Counted from the first letter of the stretch, positions 47,704 to 59,790 are shown. The stretch: 64,000 bases of DNA from Plantago major (GCA_026545765.1 CM048843.1:17327200-17391199); one strand, 5' to 3'. The notes: generated by a model from the letters alone, not told the origin. Program-made: numbers and translations.

Positions 47704-47881
47704 ACATATGTCCCCCTAGTTTCCAAGTATCTTTGTAGAAGATAGTTGAGGAACTATAGTGTCCGGGGAGCTTAGGATGTCTTTGACGTCTTGGACATAT
47801 TTTTGTATCAACATATGTCCCCCTAGTTTCCAAGTATCTTTGTAGAAGATAGTTGAGGAACTATAGCGTCCGGGGAGCTTC
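47684..47881. repeat. Tandem duplication of the LTR edge and polypurine tract
   Basis: About 90 bp beginning TTGGACATATTTT and including TATCAACATATGTCCCCCTA is repeated with a 107-bp period (47684-47773 and 47791-47881). The second copy carries the last LTR bases and the polypurine tract again. Confidence 0.85.
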
Positions 47882-47963
47882 TTTGTGCGATCGATCTTGT
47901 GAGCTTCTAAGAGAAATTTTCCCTATCCGTGTCCTCTTGTCTTTCCTCTATCTCTCTTACCCC

Positions 47964-48020
47964 CCTCTTTTCTTACAGTCCGAGAGGGAGACGTCCCGTC
48001 TCGGACTGTAGGAAAAGAGG
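47964..48020. repeat. Strong hairpin with self-complementary loop
   Basis: 22 bases at 47964-47985 pair with 47999-48020 with a single mismatch; the 13-base loop holds GACGTC, itself a palindrome. It lies in the interior of the nested element, near its polypurine tract. Confidence 0.75.
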
Positions 48021-51000
48021 TATTTGTAGCGAGATAGGGTCAAACGTGAAGGCTTAGGACTTTGGAAAATTTTGTCGCTCGGATGTCGGATCCGAGGAGT
48101 TAAGTCCGGATAGATTTTTCCTTGTAGATTTTGTCATTCGGATGTCGGATCCGAACTTGGAGAAATTAAATATATATATAACTTCTTCCATTTGCCACAC
48201 TCCTTAGAGAGAATAATTTTCTAATTTGATAGGTGAAGCCATCCGAGTCGTGGCGTTCGGATTCATCCGTCCGAGGCTAGAGTCCGAATCTTGTGGCAAG
48301 GAATCTTTCGTGAGCATCTTCTTCTTTTTTAATTAGCTTGATTCTGTGCTAATTAAACTTCTTTCCATCTCACCACGCACTCTTTCTTTTGCTTTTACGC
48401 TCTTTCCTCTTTTACTATAAATAGTAAACTTCTTTCCATCTTTTTCTAACACTAGCAGCTTTCTTCTCTTCCCTCTTTTTACTTATAAATAGTAGAATAC
48501 CACTTTAATCACCATATCTCACAGTCACGCAGATGGTACCATTTATTTGTGGAAATTGTAGTTTGGCACTACAATCAAATTCAACCATAAAGAACTTCGG
48601 ATCCATGGCAATTATGAGTAATGGTTTGAGTTTTGGATAAGCCAGATGGTACTCTAGCTTAATTCCAGTTTGAATCCGAGCGCACTAGTCCGAGGCGAAG
48701 GAGAGAGGTCCGGGTCTGTCAAGTTTTGTTCCGCTGCTGTTCTATGACCGAATGGCCCGACTTCTGCCGCCACTCAGCTCCGAGTTCCGTTCTGAAGCTG
48801 AAGTTGTGGTCCAGATCTGAGACGAAATTGCATAAGCTGTTCAATCTGTTAATCGATGACTCTTCTCTCAGTCCAAAGCTGTATTCCGGTTCGGAGCTTT
48901 GTTCGGGCTCAATTTTAGTCCGAGCCCGCTCCTTGTTTCCGTCCGAAGCGGATTGGCTCCGGATCTGTTCAAGTTCGAGATTCCCATTCTCAGCTGCAGT
49001 TCCGGTCTGAGGTATGTCCGGAGGTAGCAATTCCGGAGTTCTCAGCTCGGATCTATCTCTGTTCTGCGGTTTCCAGTTCGGACCTCCGTCATATTCCGAA
49101 CATATCGATCTGGTTCTGAGAAATTTGGGGAAATGGGTGTCGGATTTATGGGTGGAAGAGTCTAATGAGGATGAAGAGTATTGTAGCCATGAATTGAAGA
49201 TTAGTGTGATCTGCCTGTGATTGTAGATTGTAAAATCCGAAGCACGTATTTTTTGGTGGATGTAGATTGTAAAAATGATCTTTCTGTTTGCAGGTTCTGT
49301 ATGTTTTGCGGGTTGCTATGCTTTTGCTGCTACAGTAGCAGTCTGAGACGGCGGCTCTTGCTTAGTCCGAGTTCTTTGTCCAATCATGGTCCGAGACGGG
49401 TCTCAGTCCAAAGTTGCTACTCGGAGTTCCGAATTCGAGTTGTTCTCTAGTTCTTAGATTTGTTCGGGCTCTGCAAGCGCGTGATTTTGTTCCGTCACCG
49501 CAGTTCAGTCCAGATCAAGCAGTCTTCTACACTGTGTTTCGTCTGTAGTCCGAAGATCAATTGTTTCTCTGAGTTGTCTATTTCGTGATGAGATTCCACA
49601 TATCCGGATCTGTTTTATTTCTGAGTTTTCTGCTGTTCTGAGTTTCGAGATTCGCAATTGTTCCGAGAGTTCTGAATCTGGATCTCTGTCGGTCCGGATT
49701 TGTTATTTGTTCTCCGTAATTCGAGGCTCATCAACGCTCTTCCTCTTGCTCTCTTTCATCCAGTTCACTGCTCTTGTCCGCTGCGTCATTTCGGAGCTCA
49801 GTCCGAAGCTCTTAGGCCTGTGCAGTCCGGATCTAGGATGGCGCAGAGAGGCAGCCATGGATGTCAATCCGGATCCGAGGCTTGTTGTCTGAGTTAACTG
49901 TCCGAAGCTCTGTGTTGTTTATTATGAAGTTGCTACAGTTCGGATTTCTGTGCTTGTGCTCCAGTTCCGGATCTGCTGTTCCGACATAGTGTTGTGCAAG
50001 ATCCATTCAGTCCGAAGTTATAGTTCTGTTGCTTCTTGTCTCGCATTCTGCCATTTGTGATGTTGGTCTGTAGGTTCTTGCTTTGTCATAGTTTGGATCC
50101 GGATCTTCTGCTATAGTTCTGTTCGAGCTCTTGGTTTTGGATTTGCACCAGTCCGTAGTTCAGTTTTGATCCATTTTGCTTCTTCGTCTTCCGCATTTGG
50201 TTTCCGATGAAGTGGGAGTTATGGTTTGTTGTGTGCGAAACTCACCATTCTAGTCCGAGACCGTTTCTTTCAAGTCGATCTGTCTTTCTCGGTTCGGATG
50301 TCTCTTTTTGTTCGATTTGAGCTCTCTTGTTGTTTCGCCATTTTCGATTGTTGCTCGCCCTTCTTACACTCTGGATTTTTGTTGTTTCGGACCCGCTTGG
50401 TTCGAGCTTTGTTATGTTCCGGATCTAGATATGTTGCTCCGGACTTTGATGTTCAAGGTCGTGTCTCTCTGTGCCGTTGTAGTTCGAAGGTGCTCAGTCC
50501 GAGGCGCGTTGTGTTGTTGCTCAAGTTTGCGAGTTTTGACACGAGATTCCACAGATCCGGATCTACTGTCCGAGTCATGTGCTACGGATCTGCTTCTTCG
50601 GATTACTCTGATGAAGTCCGTAGCTACTGATAACTTTTCTCTCTTTTTTTTTTTTTTTTTATCTCTTTTTTGAGACTTTGCAGATCTTATGCGAAGCTAG
50701 GATCTGGATCTCTTGTTCGTTTATGTTCAATCGAGCCTCTTCTCTGTTTGTAGTTGGGCCCGTCAACTCCAGTCAGAAGCAGTACTTTGATGTTTGTGTT
50801 GTTCCGAGTTTAGCTAATTATTTTGCTCCGAAGATTACTTGTTGTTCAACACATGTAATGCTCAAGATTGTTGATGTTGTTGTACTGTCCTTTGGATATG
50901 TGTAGAACTCAACGTGATGCTTGCATTCCGTCTTTACTTCATACAAAAAGAGTGAAGCTGTCTGAAGCTTTGTTTGAAAATATCTTCTTTTTGTCTATCT

Positions 51001-51600
51001 TTGTAGCTCCTATAAACTTTACTTTTGAAGCTTTGGACTTGGTGTTCGCAAAAATTATCAACATTCACATATGATGTCTTTGGACAACTTATCCATCAGT
51101 AAGAGCGATGGCTTGTGATTTCCAAAACAATCATGTGTTTGTGGACGGTCCGAGAGAGGTTGTCCAAATGGTCACGAGTACGTGTGAGTGGATAACTCAT
51201 TCATCCGTAAGAGGGATGGAATGTTATCTTTTTATGACAACCGGTTTTTCGGGTTGGTCCTAAGGAGGACATCCGAACAGACGAGAGTCCGTGTTATGCC
51301 GAGACGGTCGGGCTTATATAAGTTCGTGGGTGTCGGACCCCCTTATTAATTGGAAACATGTCCTTGACAAATCATGCACGCTTGTAGTAAATGAAGCATT
51401 GATAAATGATGTGTGCGTGCATGATGAATGAATGGATGGATGAATGAGTGAATGAATGATGCAATGGATTCGAATGTATGGCAAATGATGATTTTAAGTT
51501 AAGTCAGAATACTTACTTTATCATCGAAAACTGTAGAGCATTGTTTTCGGTTCTCCGTTTAAGGGATTTGAAATAAACAAATCCCAATCTTTGAAAGTAT
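48021..51600 (-). other. Long non-coding interior of the nested element
   Basis: A 3.5-kb stretch rich in TCCGGA, TCCGAA and GGATCTG motifs at irregular spacing; a segment with TCGGATGTCGGATCCGA occurs twice near 48078 and 48138. Short ORFs on both strands have no recognisable domain. A T run lies at 50646-50661. Confidence 0.6.
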
Positions 51601-51626
51601 CTCCTAGCTCTTAAGCTCATTGAGTT

Positions 51627-53140
51627 GGTGAGGACCTTCTCCGAGGAGATGATAAGGACCGACTCCGAGGAGATGGTGAGAACCAAGTCCGAGGCGACGG
51701 TGAGGACCGGGTTCGAGGAGATGGTGAGAACCAAGTCCGAAGCGACGGTGAGGACCGAGTTCGAGGAGATGGTGAGAACCAAGTCCGACGCGACGGTGAG
51801 GACCGAGTTCGAGGAGATGGTGAGAACCAAGTCCGAAGCGACGGTGAGGACCGAGTTCGAGGAGATGGTGAGAACCAAGTCCGAAGCGACGGTGAGGACC
51901 GAGTTCGAGGAGATGGTGAGAACCAAGTCCGAAGCGACGGTGAGGACCGAGTTCGAGGAGATGGTGAGAACCAAGTCCGAAGCGACGGTGAGGACCAACT
52001 CCGAGACGGCGGTGAGGACCTGCTCCGAGGCGACGGTGAGGACCAACTTTGAGGAGATGGTGAGGACCAACTCCGAGACAGTGGTGAGGACCGACCTCGA
52101 GGAGGACCGACTCCGAGGAGATGGTGAGGACCAACTCCGAGACGGCGGTGAGGACCTGCTCCGAGGCGACGGTGAGGACCGGGTCCGAAGCGATGGTGAG
52201 GAACAACTCTGAGGAGATGGTGAGGACCAACTCCGAGACAGCGGTGAGGACCGACCTCGAGGAGATGGTAAGGATCGACTCCGAGGAGATGGTGATGACC
52301 AACTCCGAGACGGCGGTGAGGACCAACTCTGAGGAGATGGTGAGGACCAACTCCGAGACAGGGGTGAGGACCGACCTCGAGGAGATGGTAAGGACCGACT
52401 CCGAGGAGATGGTGAGGACCAACTCCGAGACGGCGGTGAGGACCTGCTCCGAGGCGACGGTGAGGACCGGGTCCGAAGCGACGGTGAGGACCAACTCTGA
52501 GGAGATGGTGAGGACCAACTCCGAGACAGCGGTGAGGACCTGCTCCGAGGCGACGGTGAGGACCGGGTCCGAAGCGATGGTGAGGACCAACTCTGAGGAG
52601 ATGGTGAGGACCAACTCCGAGACAACGGTGAGGACCTGCTCCGAGGCGACGGTGAGGACCGGGTCCGAAGCGATGGTGAGGACCAACTCTGAGGAGATGT
52701 TGAGGACCAACTCCGAGACAGCGGTGAGGACCGACCTCGAGGAGATGGTAAGGACCGACTCCGAGGAGATGGTGAGGACCAACTCCGAGACGGCGGTGAG
52801 GACCAACTCTGAGGAGATGGTGAGGACCAACTCCGAGACAGTGGTGAGGACCGACCTCGAGGAGATGGTAAGGACCGACTCCGAGGAGATGATGAGGACC
52901 AACTCCGAGACGGCGGTGAGGACCGACCTCGAGGAGATGGTAAGGACCGACTCCGAGGAGATGGTGAGGACCAACTCCGAGACGGCGGTGAGGACCAACT
53001 CTGAGGAGATGGTGAGGACCAACTCCGAGACAGCGGTGAGGACCGACCTCGAGGAGATGGTAAGGACCGACTCCGAGGAGATGATGAGGACCAACTCCGA
53101 GACGGCGGAGAGGACCGGCTCCGAGGAGATGGTGAGGACC
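51627..53140 (-). repeat. 24-bp tandem array (about 63 units) in the nested element
   Basis: Units follow the pattern GGTGAGGACC, then four or five variable bases, then TCCGAGGAGAT or TCCGAGACGGC. One unit near 52100 is 8 bp short. Higher-order periods are visible: 48 bp (two units) at about 51660-51990 and 120 bp (five units) at about 52240-53090. As 24 is a multiple of 3, long ORFs run through on both strands (for example VRTNSEEM repeats on plus, SSPSPRSR and VLTISSEL repeats on minus). The minus strand is the sense strand of the element, and the array lies just after its gag-like ORF. Whether any frame is translated cannot be told. Confidence 0.92.
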
Positions 53141-53456
53141 TCATCCGGCCTTAGGGAGCCTAGGATATGGTGCTTAGGACGTGGTCCGAGGATTGTCCCT
53201 AGGGTGTGGTCCTATCTTGCCTTCTTTAGATGATTTTTGCTAAGTGCTCCACTGACCTCACCTTCTTTTGCCTTCTCAAGCCTTTTTAGGAAGAGCGTGA
53301 TGATGTCCATCTAAGACTTGATGGAGTTATCGGGTAAGAGTGGTTGAGAAGGTAAGAGCCTTCATGTTATAATTCAGACCATTGGACTCAAATGGCTCTC
53401 ATACTTAGTCAGATGAGCCTCGGGACAAGTATCACCGTAGTATTTCTCATGAGCCT

Positions 53457-53852
53457 TTACCATTTTTTACCAAACTGGTTCTCGCTCATCCCTAACTCAC
53501 TTGGGCGAGTGACATGCCCGTTTGGAAGAGTGAAGTTTCTTTCGGGAGGAGGACCATGTGTTCCTGACGGAGGAACTTGTCCTTCAACTCCGGATGCTAG
53601 AGTTCTCATTGAAGGATCAACGGCTCTTTCCTCTTCTGAAGAAAGACTAGCAGTGCGACCATCACTTGGATAATCCCCTGTGTTTCTTGAAGTGGCTCTT
53701 GCCACTCTTCCCCTCCGAGTGGGAGGTCTGCCTCTTTGCCTTGGTGAGGGCATCCCAACCGCAGTAGTGTTGGTTCTTACGGACCTTCTTGTTCTTGCCA
53801 TTACTGAAGAGAACGGAACTTTTTGTAAAGATTCCCACAGACGGCGCCAAAA
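53457..53852 (-). pseudogene. Gag-like ORF region of the nested element
   Basis: Starts right after the primer-binding site on minus. A basic start (MARTRRSVRTNTTAV) is followed by an Arg-rich part (RQRGRPPTRRGRVARATSRN) and an acidic/Pro-rich part (EEERAVDPSMRTLASG). The position fits the gag start of plant Gypsy elements; no capsid fold is recognisable. Treated as a fossil. Confidence 0.45.
53834..53852 (-). other. Primer-binding site of the nested element
   Basis: On minus it reads TTTTGGCGCCGTCTGTGGG, adjoining the LTR end. It fixes the orientation of the element. Confidence 0.8.
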
Positions 53853-54643
53853 TGTTGAGGGGAAAAGTCCCCCAAACACTTAATGAATTTTCCTTGCTTT
53901 CCTCCACTCTAAGTACCTAGACCACCTTTGAGTAAGAACCACCTTGCTTGTAAGAACCAAAGAGTAAGAGTCCGTAAGGACCGTCAGATCGTAAGAGGGC
54001 GTCGTAAGGACCTGCACAAGTGACTTGGAGGGGGGGGGTTAGGATCCGGTTTGCTAAGTGTCAAACCGGATTTGAGACTTTACTCAAGAGCGACTGAAGA
54101 TCGACTCTGTGTAATAGTTGAGAAGGTAAGAGTCTAGGAAGAAGACTTCACTTACTTTGCATTGTGAGGATATGTCCATATTTATAGGTTTCCCTTGAGA
54201 AAGGGAGGGCTCACAAGATCGCGCCAAGTGTCCGTCCCAGATTGTGCCAACAATGCTCCAGGCCCATGGCCCAATGTCTTGATAGGCCTGTGGCCCAAAT
54301 GGAAGAAAGGTTGGTCCGGACGCTTGGTTACTTGAGATTGTCATGCTGGATCCGAGTTGTCATCCGGACCGGAGGCCTTGGGTCGGAGGGGGTACTGACT
54401 TAGCACTATGCTCCTTTCCCAGAGAGGCTCGGACCAAGGTGGGTCGGACCCATGGTTCCGGGTCGGGCCTTGTAGGTTCCAAATCCTTCGTTCCTTTCTT
54501 TCAATGTGGGTTGGACCATGAATGGTCTGCCCGGATCGGACCGTTGGCTCGGACCAAAATGTCTCAGATCCATTGGATGACCTAGGATGCCTTAGGATTC
54601 GCTCCTAGGTCCTTTATGACGGATTGGACATATTTCCGTATCA
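53853..54643 (-). repeat. 5' LTR (minus sense) of the nested element
   Basis: 791 bp, about 98-99 percent identical to 46908-47703; differences are a handful of substitutions, one short rearranged block and the length of the poly-G run. Confidence 0.9.
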
Positions 54644-54649
54644 GAGCTC

Positions 54650-54973
54650 GACTTGGTCGATGAGCTCAGAGAAAGAGCCATGATCCGGAGCGCCGCCTAC
54701 CAACAGAAAGCTGCACAACACTTCAACAAGAACATTCGCGTACGAACCTTCAAGCAAGACGATTGGGTTTTACGCAGGGTATTCCAGAACACAAAGGAGA
54801 CAGGAGCTGGAAAGCTTGGACCAAATTGGGAAGGTCCTTACAAAATCACAAAGGTAGTAGGCAACGGAGCCTACAAGCTCGAAACCAAGGAAGGACGACA
54901 GATAGCCAACAGCTGGAACGCCATCCACCTAAAGAGGTACTTTTTTTTGATACACCTGTTCTTTCGAGGCTGA
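54650..54973 (+). pseudogene. Integrase C-terminal region of the Gypsy fossil
   Basis: Resumes the outer element: LVDELRERAMIRSAAYQQKA, RTFKQDDWVLRRVFQNTKET and KLGPNWEGPYKITKVVGNGA, typical of the end of plant Gypsy integrases. No chromodomain follows, in line with Tat. Confidence 0.8.
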
Positions 54974-56754
54974 TCTTTTGTTGAAAACACCCCGAACTGA
55001 CTAGGGGAAAGTCGGTTATCTAACCCGACTGGCAGTTCGGGTAAACGCCCCACACCACCCCCACCCCCCATAAACGTCTTGCAGGAGCATGAGAGACACA
55101 CAACTAGTCTCCACTCCTTGATGTTCACCAGTCACGCAGCAGCATGGGCATACACATCCTCGGTGAAGGTACAACTACATATATCCATGAGATTGATTTC
55201 TCACTACAATCCGCCGACAAGGCTAGTGGTCACCTAACTTGACTATGCGGTCAACCGCCCCACCCCCTAACCTTTCCAACAGGATCGATTCTACTCATGC
55301 TGCAGAACGGCATATCATGGTTACGGCTAAAGAAACACCACGTGACGTATCTTACTTCCAAGTGATCATCCAAAACATACTGCTCAACAAAGCCAACCAT
55401 CCATCAGGCTGAGCAATAAAACACGTGGGTTCACATCTACTTTGATTGGCTTGCATTTGCTTAATCCGTGAAAGGCGCAAAAAACAGCTCCATGGTTTAG
55501 ACAAGTGCAAGCCTTTCAAAATTGATGATCACTACCATACGAAGAATGTTAGCTCCGTCCACCTGTTAGCAGGCAGACAAGAGCTCTCTGCCTATTCCAA
55601 CAGTCTCAATCGATTTATCGAGTTAAGTTGCCAACAAAAGTAAACAGACAAGCATGACATGCTGCCACACCACTTGTATTGTAAGGTATGAATCAGAGTC
55701 GCCTTTTGAGATTGATTTCTCTCTGTCACAACTGACCTGACCAGAGGCTAGTCGGTCAACTAACCCGACTAGGCAGGACGATTTAATGCCTCCCCTCTCC
55801 AAGAGGGTCCATCATTGAATTCTACAGTAAAAACACGGGTTGTATTCCACAAAACAGCCGTTTGACAAACGCAGCTTGACATCCACCTGCAAGCTGACGA
55901 GTATGGCATCCACCTGCAAGCTGATTGGCACCCAGACGTCTTCTCGACGCAAAGATGGCACCCAACCGCAGTCGATCGCATCCAGTAGTCGACAGACGCA
56001 CTTGACACCCACTGAGTCGATCAGATTCATCGGTTCGACAGACGCAGTTTGACACCCACCTGCAAGCTGACTGACACCCAGACGTCTGACAAACGTAGCA
56101 TAGCACCCTACCGACAAGCTGACATACATAGATGTCTGACTGACCCGGCGTCGCACAAATTCGACGAAGTATGCGAACCAACACAATACTAGTTCAAGCA
56201 CTACTCCTTTGGACTAGAGCTTAAACTGGGGGACAAGCCTAGTAGACAGAGCTCAACAGTACCAAGCGCGTCGTCGAGAGGTTAGCCTGTTATTTTTCAT
56301 TCAAACTAGACTCGTAAGATAAGCATGACTGCATGATTTATGAATATGTCTGACTCTCCATCATGAACTACGTTTTAGTATAAATTCTAAGAACAACGTA
56401 TCTTTAACTTCATGTGTTATTCACTATTTTGAACTACTTTACTCATGCATGATAATTTCGATCGAATACTTATGTATTTGAGATCATTGCAACTATCATA
56501 CAAATTCAAATATGAGACATAACATCCCATAGCCTACGCGGCTCGAGACATCCCAGGAACAACCCAAAATAAAATCCAAGGCCACAATAAACATTCATAA
56601 TTGATCCAACCCTACAAGGGTAATACAAACAACAATGTTAAAAAATGAATGATAGAAAGTACTTGGAAGTCGAATCCAGCAACATACAACATAAACGACA
56701 AAAGAAATAACTCACACGACAACAACATCCAGAGTTTCACCATCCAACATGAAA
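54974..56754 (+). other. 3' region of the Gypsy fossil, part 1, with degenerate repeats
   Basis: Non-coding. Three diverged segments sharing CTAGTCGGT(C/T)-like and AACCCGACT motifs occur near 54985, 55210 and 55735. At 55860-56110 a loose array has units such as ACCCACCTGCAAGCTGAC and GACAAACGCAGC. Long spacers of this kind between pol and the 3' LTR are usual in Tat elements. Confidence 0.6.
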
Positions 56755-57288
56755 CTACCAAGTGGTACCAACTCCATCAACTCCCGGCCTCGAGTTGGTC
56801 TGAACGCGAGCCCTATCTGAATAGACATCCTTCACGGTGTAGAAATGACAGAAGGTGTCGACGGACATCTGAACGTTCATGATCTCGCCCAGTACCTGCA
56901 TCCCGAGAATAAGCCTCCAAGCGTTGGGCATCAGCTGACCAAGCGCAACCTTGAGATAGCTAAGCACATCAACCACGAACTTGGGAAGCGGGAGTCTAAG
57001 CCCTATCTTGAAAGTGATTTCATACAAGCAGACCATCCCCGGGATGTCCCAGTCTGCTCGCTGGTCCACATAGGAAAGTTGAGATCCAGGGCTCTCTGGA
57101 ATCCTGTAGAGACCCCTCAAGTATGACATCTCCGCCTCAGTAAGAGCTGACGGTGGGCTGATGGACAAGATACTAGTAGGCTGGCCCATAGCGAACAAAG
57201 ACCCATTATGTGAGTCTTGGCTAGCGACTCCAGTCGGTTGCGAGCACACAACCAACTTGTTCGAACACCCCCCATAATCTACCTACAT
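56755..57288 (-). pseudogene. Antisense ORF with gypsy-type transposon domain in the Gypsy fossil
   Basis: The minus strand has an open stretch with no ATG near its start, about 175 codons, with SALTEAEMSYLRGLYRIPES, VCLYEITFKIGLRLPLPKFV and VDVLSYLKVALGQLMPNAWR. This matches the putative gypsy-type transposon domain (PF04195, Transposase_28) by pattern. Additional ORFs, some antisense between pol and the 3' LTR, are known in Tat elements such as maize Grande. An AG precedes it on minus, so it may be an inner exon of a spliced antisense transcript. Function unknown. Treated as a fossil part. Confidence 0.7.
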
Positions 57289-58850
57289 CCAAATTTAAAT
57301 GGAAAGAGAGTGTCATTCCAAATCCGTGGAAAGATTTAGCTATGTTCAGCATCAAAATTACAAGCCGACATGCACGACATGCATCAATCTACACACTTCT
57401 AGCTGGAACTAATTCCTAACATGCAAACACAACACTCATCGCCAACAGAGGCCAAAGCCTCATCTAACATGCATGCCAAACAAAATATTCAACGTGCTGG
57501 CTTTACAACAATCCATCAACACGCCCATTTTCTAACAAAAGCATCACAGCATGAATATTTATGAAAGCTAGACGAAAATATCCATAAACATATTCAAAAT
57601 GGCGCAATTCCACCAAATTTTATCTCCAATCTACTCCACCGGATACCGGTTGATACAAAAGCTAACATACATGTTTACTCTACGACACTACTTCAAAGCA
57701 AAAAGGTCCATCTGCTCTTGAAAAGTAAAAAACAACTTACGATTTGCCTAAGTGGGTCTACAATGACCTACCCAAGCTCCAAGCAAAACGATAGCACCAC
57801 TCTCCTGCTAGCCGAACAACTCCAAGTTTAAATCCCACCAAGTACACTCCTACATAGCCAAGACATTGAGTCATGCAAAAGAAAACGCGGATTCTAACCG
57901 CCAAAACATCGAATCAAACCTCAAAATCCAAGCAGGATCCACCAATACGAATAACGACGAATCAAATCTTACAGGCACAAAACCAAACATAGACTCAAAA
58001 AAATTCATATGAACCCCACGGACAAAATCAATCCTGCATGAACCGTCTATCCAAAGTGTGGGTCACAATTCCAAATACATGACTCGTTGTACAATACATT
58101 TCTTACGCAACGAAAATGCCGCAGCCCAAAGTATACCAGTTGCTTTCTAAAAATGCTAACTGGAATAGAAGCGGAACTATTTATCCATCTACTATCTTTC
58201 AGTCACTATAACTCATCCAATTAGCATATCCAATTAGCATACAATCCAGCTCGAAACCAGAAAAAAAGCAGAGACGTACAAAAATAAAATCCAACTAGAA
58301 ATAGTCTCTCCCAGAGATCCAACACACACAAAAAAAAAAAAGAGGCAATGAACAGTAAAACGCGATGAACAGTAAAACGGGCAGACACTGGAAATTCTCC
58401 GGGAATCAAACACACGCAGCACGCCGAAATCCTCCACAAACACCTCCCTTCTCTGCTCAGCTTCCTCTCCTCCGTCCTCACCGGAACCCTCCAGCCGCAC
58501 CGGCTTTGTCCTCTCCTCCACGCGCAATCCTCTCACCGGAGCGCACCACCTCTCTCTTCACCGGAAAAACCCAACTTCGGTCACTATCTCCACTGGCAAC
58601 CTGAAAACCACCACCGGAAAGAATCTAAAAAGAAGGTCCCGTGATTTCCACTCAGAGGTCTTTCCGATTGGATCAGGAAAGGAGTGAAATCATGTGTCTT
58701 TGACGGAAAAAACTGTAAGCTAAAGGGCGTGAGGAGGAAGAATGAAGATGAAGTGAGGCAGCTTCGATTTTACTCTCTCTTTCTGAAAATGGCGTGAAGA
58801 GATGTGTAGAGGAAGTAAGGCAGCTTCAATTTGTGTTCAGTTGGGTTATG
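57289..58850 (-). other. Region upstream of the antisense ORF
   Basis: No clear domain. On the minus strand 58220-58800 looks like a leader/first-exon region (an ATG opening MRGLRVEERTKPVRLEGSGE near 58536). It may hold the start of the antisense transcript. Confidence 0.35.
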
Positions 58851-58919
58851 TGAAACCGATTTCAAATTCTAGGGGTTTGATCCAAATTGAATAATGGGCA
58901 AACAGTACAAGTAAAATCT

Positions 58920-59115
58920 TATCCATCTCAAAGAGCTGCCAACACTCCAATTCGGGCAACTCATACATCGTTTCGGGCAAGTTATCCTCCAATTCGGGCA
59001 AGGCACACACTAATTCGGGCAAGACATGCACCATTCTAATACGGGCAAGTCACCCCAATTGGGGCAAGGCATATATCATCTCGGGCTTGGTAAGCTCCAT
59101 CCGGGCAAGCCATCT
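58920..59115 (+). repeat. Short AATTCGGGCAA repeats
   Basis: About eight loose copies of (A/T)TCGGGCAAG at irregular spacing of 20-30 bp, directly before the 83-bp array. Confidence 0.7.
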
Positions 59116-59124
59116 TACTTCAGG

Positions 59125-59790
59125 CTGCCTGTAAGCTCATCCAACCAAGGTGTGTGCTTGTAAGCTACCACCTTGCGGTTGACTTGTCAAACTAAAATTT
59201 TCAACCCGCAAGCTCCAGCTCAACCAACCAAGGTGTGTGCTTGTAAGCTACCCACATTGCGGTTGACTTGTCAAACTAAAATTTTCAACCCGCAAGCTCC
59301 AGCTCATCCAACCAAGGTGTGTGCTTGTAAGCTACCACCTTACGGTTGACTTGTCAAACTAAAATTTTCAACCCGCAAGCTCTAGCTCATCCAACCAAGG
59401 TGTGTGCTTGTAAGCTACCACCTTGCGGTTGACTCGTCAAACTAAAATCTTCAGCCTGCAAGCTCCAGCCCATCCAACCAAGGTGTGTGCTTGTAAGCTA
59501 CCACCTTGTGATTAACTCGTCAAACCAAAATTTTCACGTGTGCTTGTAAGCTACCACCTTGCGATCGACTTGCAAACTAAAATTTTCAGTCTGCAAGCTT
59601 CAGCTCATCTAATCCAGAGATGTTTGTCTGTAAGCTAGCACCTTACGATTGGCTTGCCAAACTAAAATTTTCAGTCTGCAAGCTTCAGCTCATCTAATCC
59701 AAAGATGTCTTTCTGTAAGCTAGCACCTTACGATTGGCTTGCCTAACTAAAATTTTCAGTCTGCAAGTTTTCATCTTGCAAGAACGAATT
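59125..59790 (+). repeat. 83-bp tandem array in the Gypsy 3' region
   Basis: Marker CCAACCAAGGTGTGTGCTTG occurs at 59141, 59224, 59308, 59391 and 59474 (period 83-84). Units also contain GTAAGCTACCACCTTGCGGT and AACTAAAATTTTCA. More diverged units follow to about 59790 and fade out by 59930. Confidence 0.9.

Larger units (their letters stand above)
46908..54643 (-). mobile_element. Nested LTR element lacking pol, inserted antisense
   Basis: Two LTRs (46908-47703 and 53853-54643), about 98-99 percent identical, bound a 6.1-kb interior. The primer-binding site (TTTTGGCGCCGTCTGTGGG on minus) lies at 53834-53852 and the polypurine tract (CTAGGGGGACATATG on minus) at 47704-47720, so the element reads on the minus strand, opposite to its host element. 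The interior holds a gag-like ORF, a 24-bp tandem array and a long non-coding part; no pol domains are recognisable, as in LARD-like or TR-GAG non-autonomous elements. Flanks do not show a matching 5-bp duplication. LTR likeness says it is younger than the outer element. It is not autonomous. Confidence 0.88.

Noticed and set aside
48719-50905. Overlapping ORFs on both strands in the nested element interior
   Set aside because: No domain, no start context, and motif-rich sequence that makes stops rare; treated as shadows.
51513-53233. ORFs of 370-543 codons on both strands read as SR-like or Val/Glu-rich proteins
   Set aside because: They are a by-product of the 24-bp repeat; unit length divisible by three opens several frames at once. 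Kept as an array, not called as genes.
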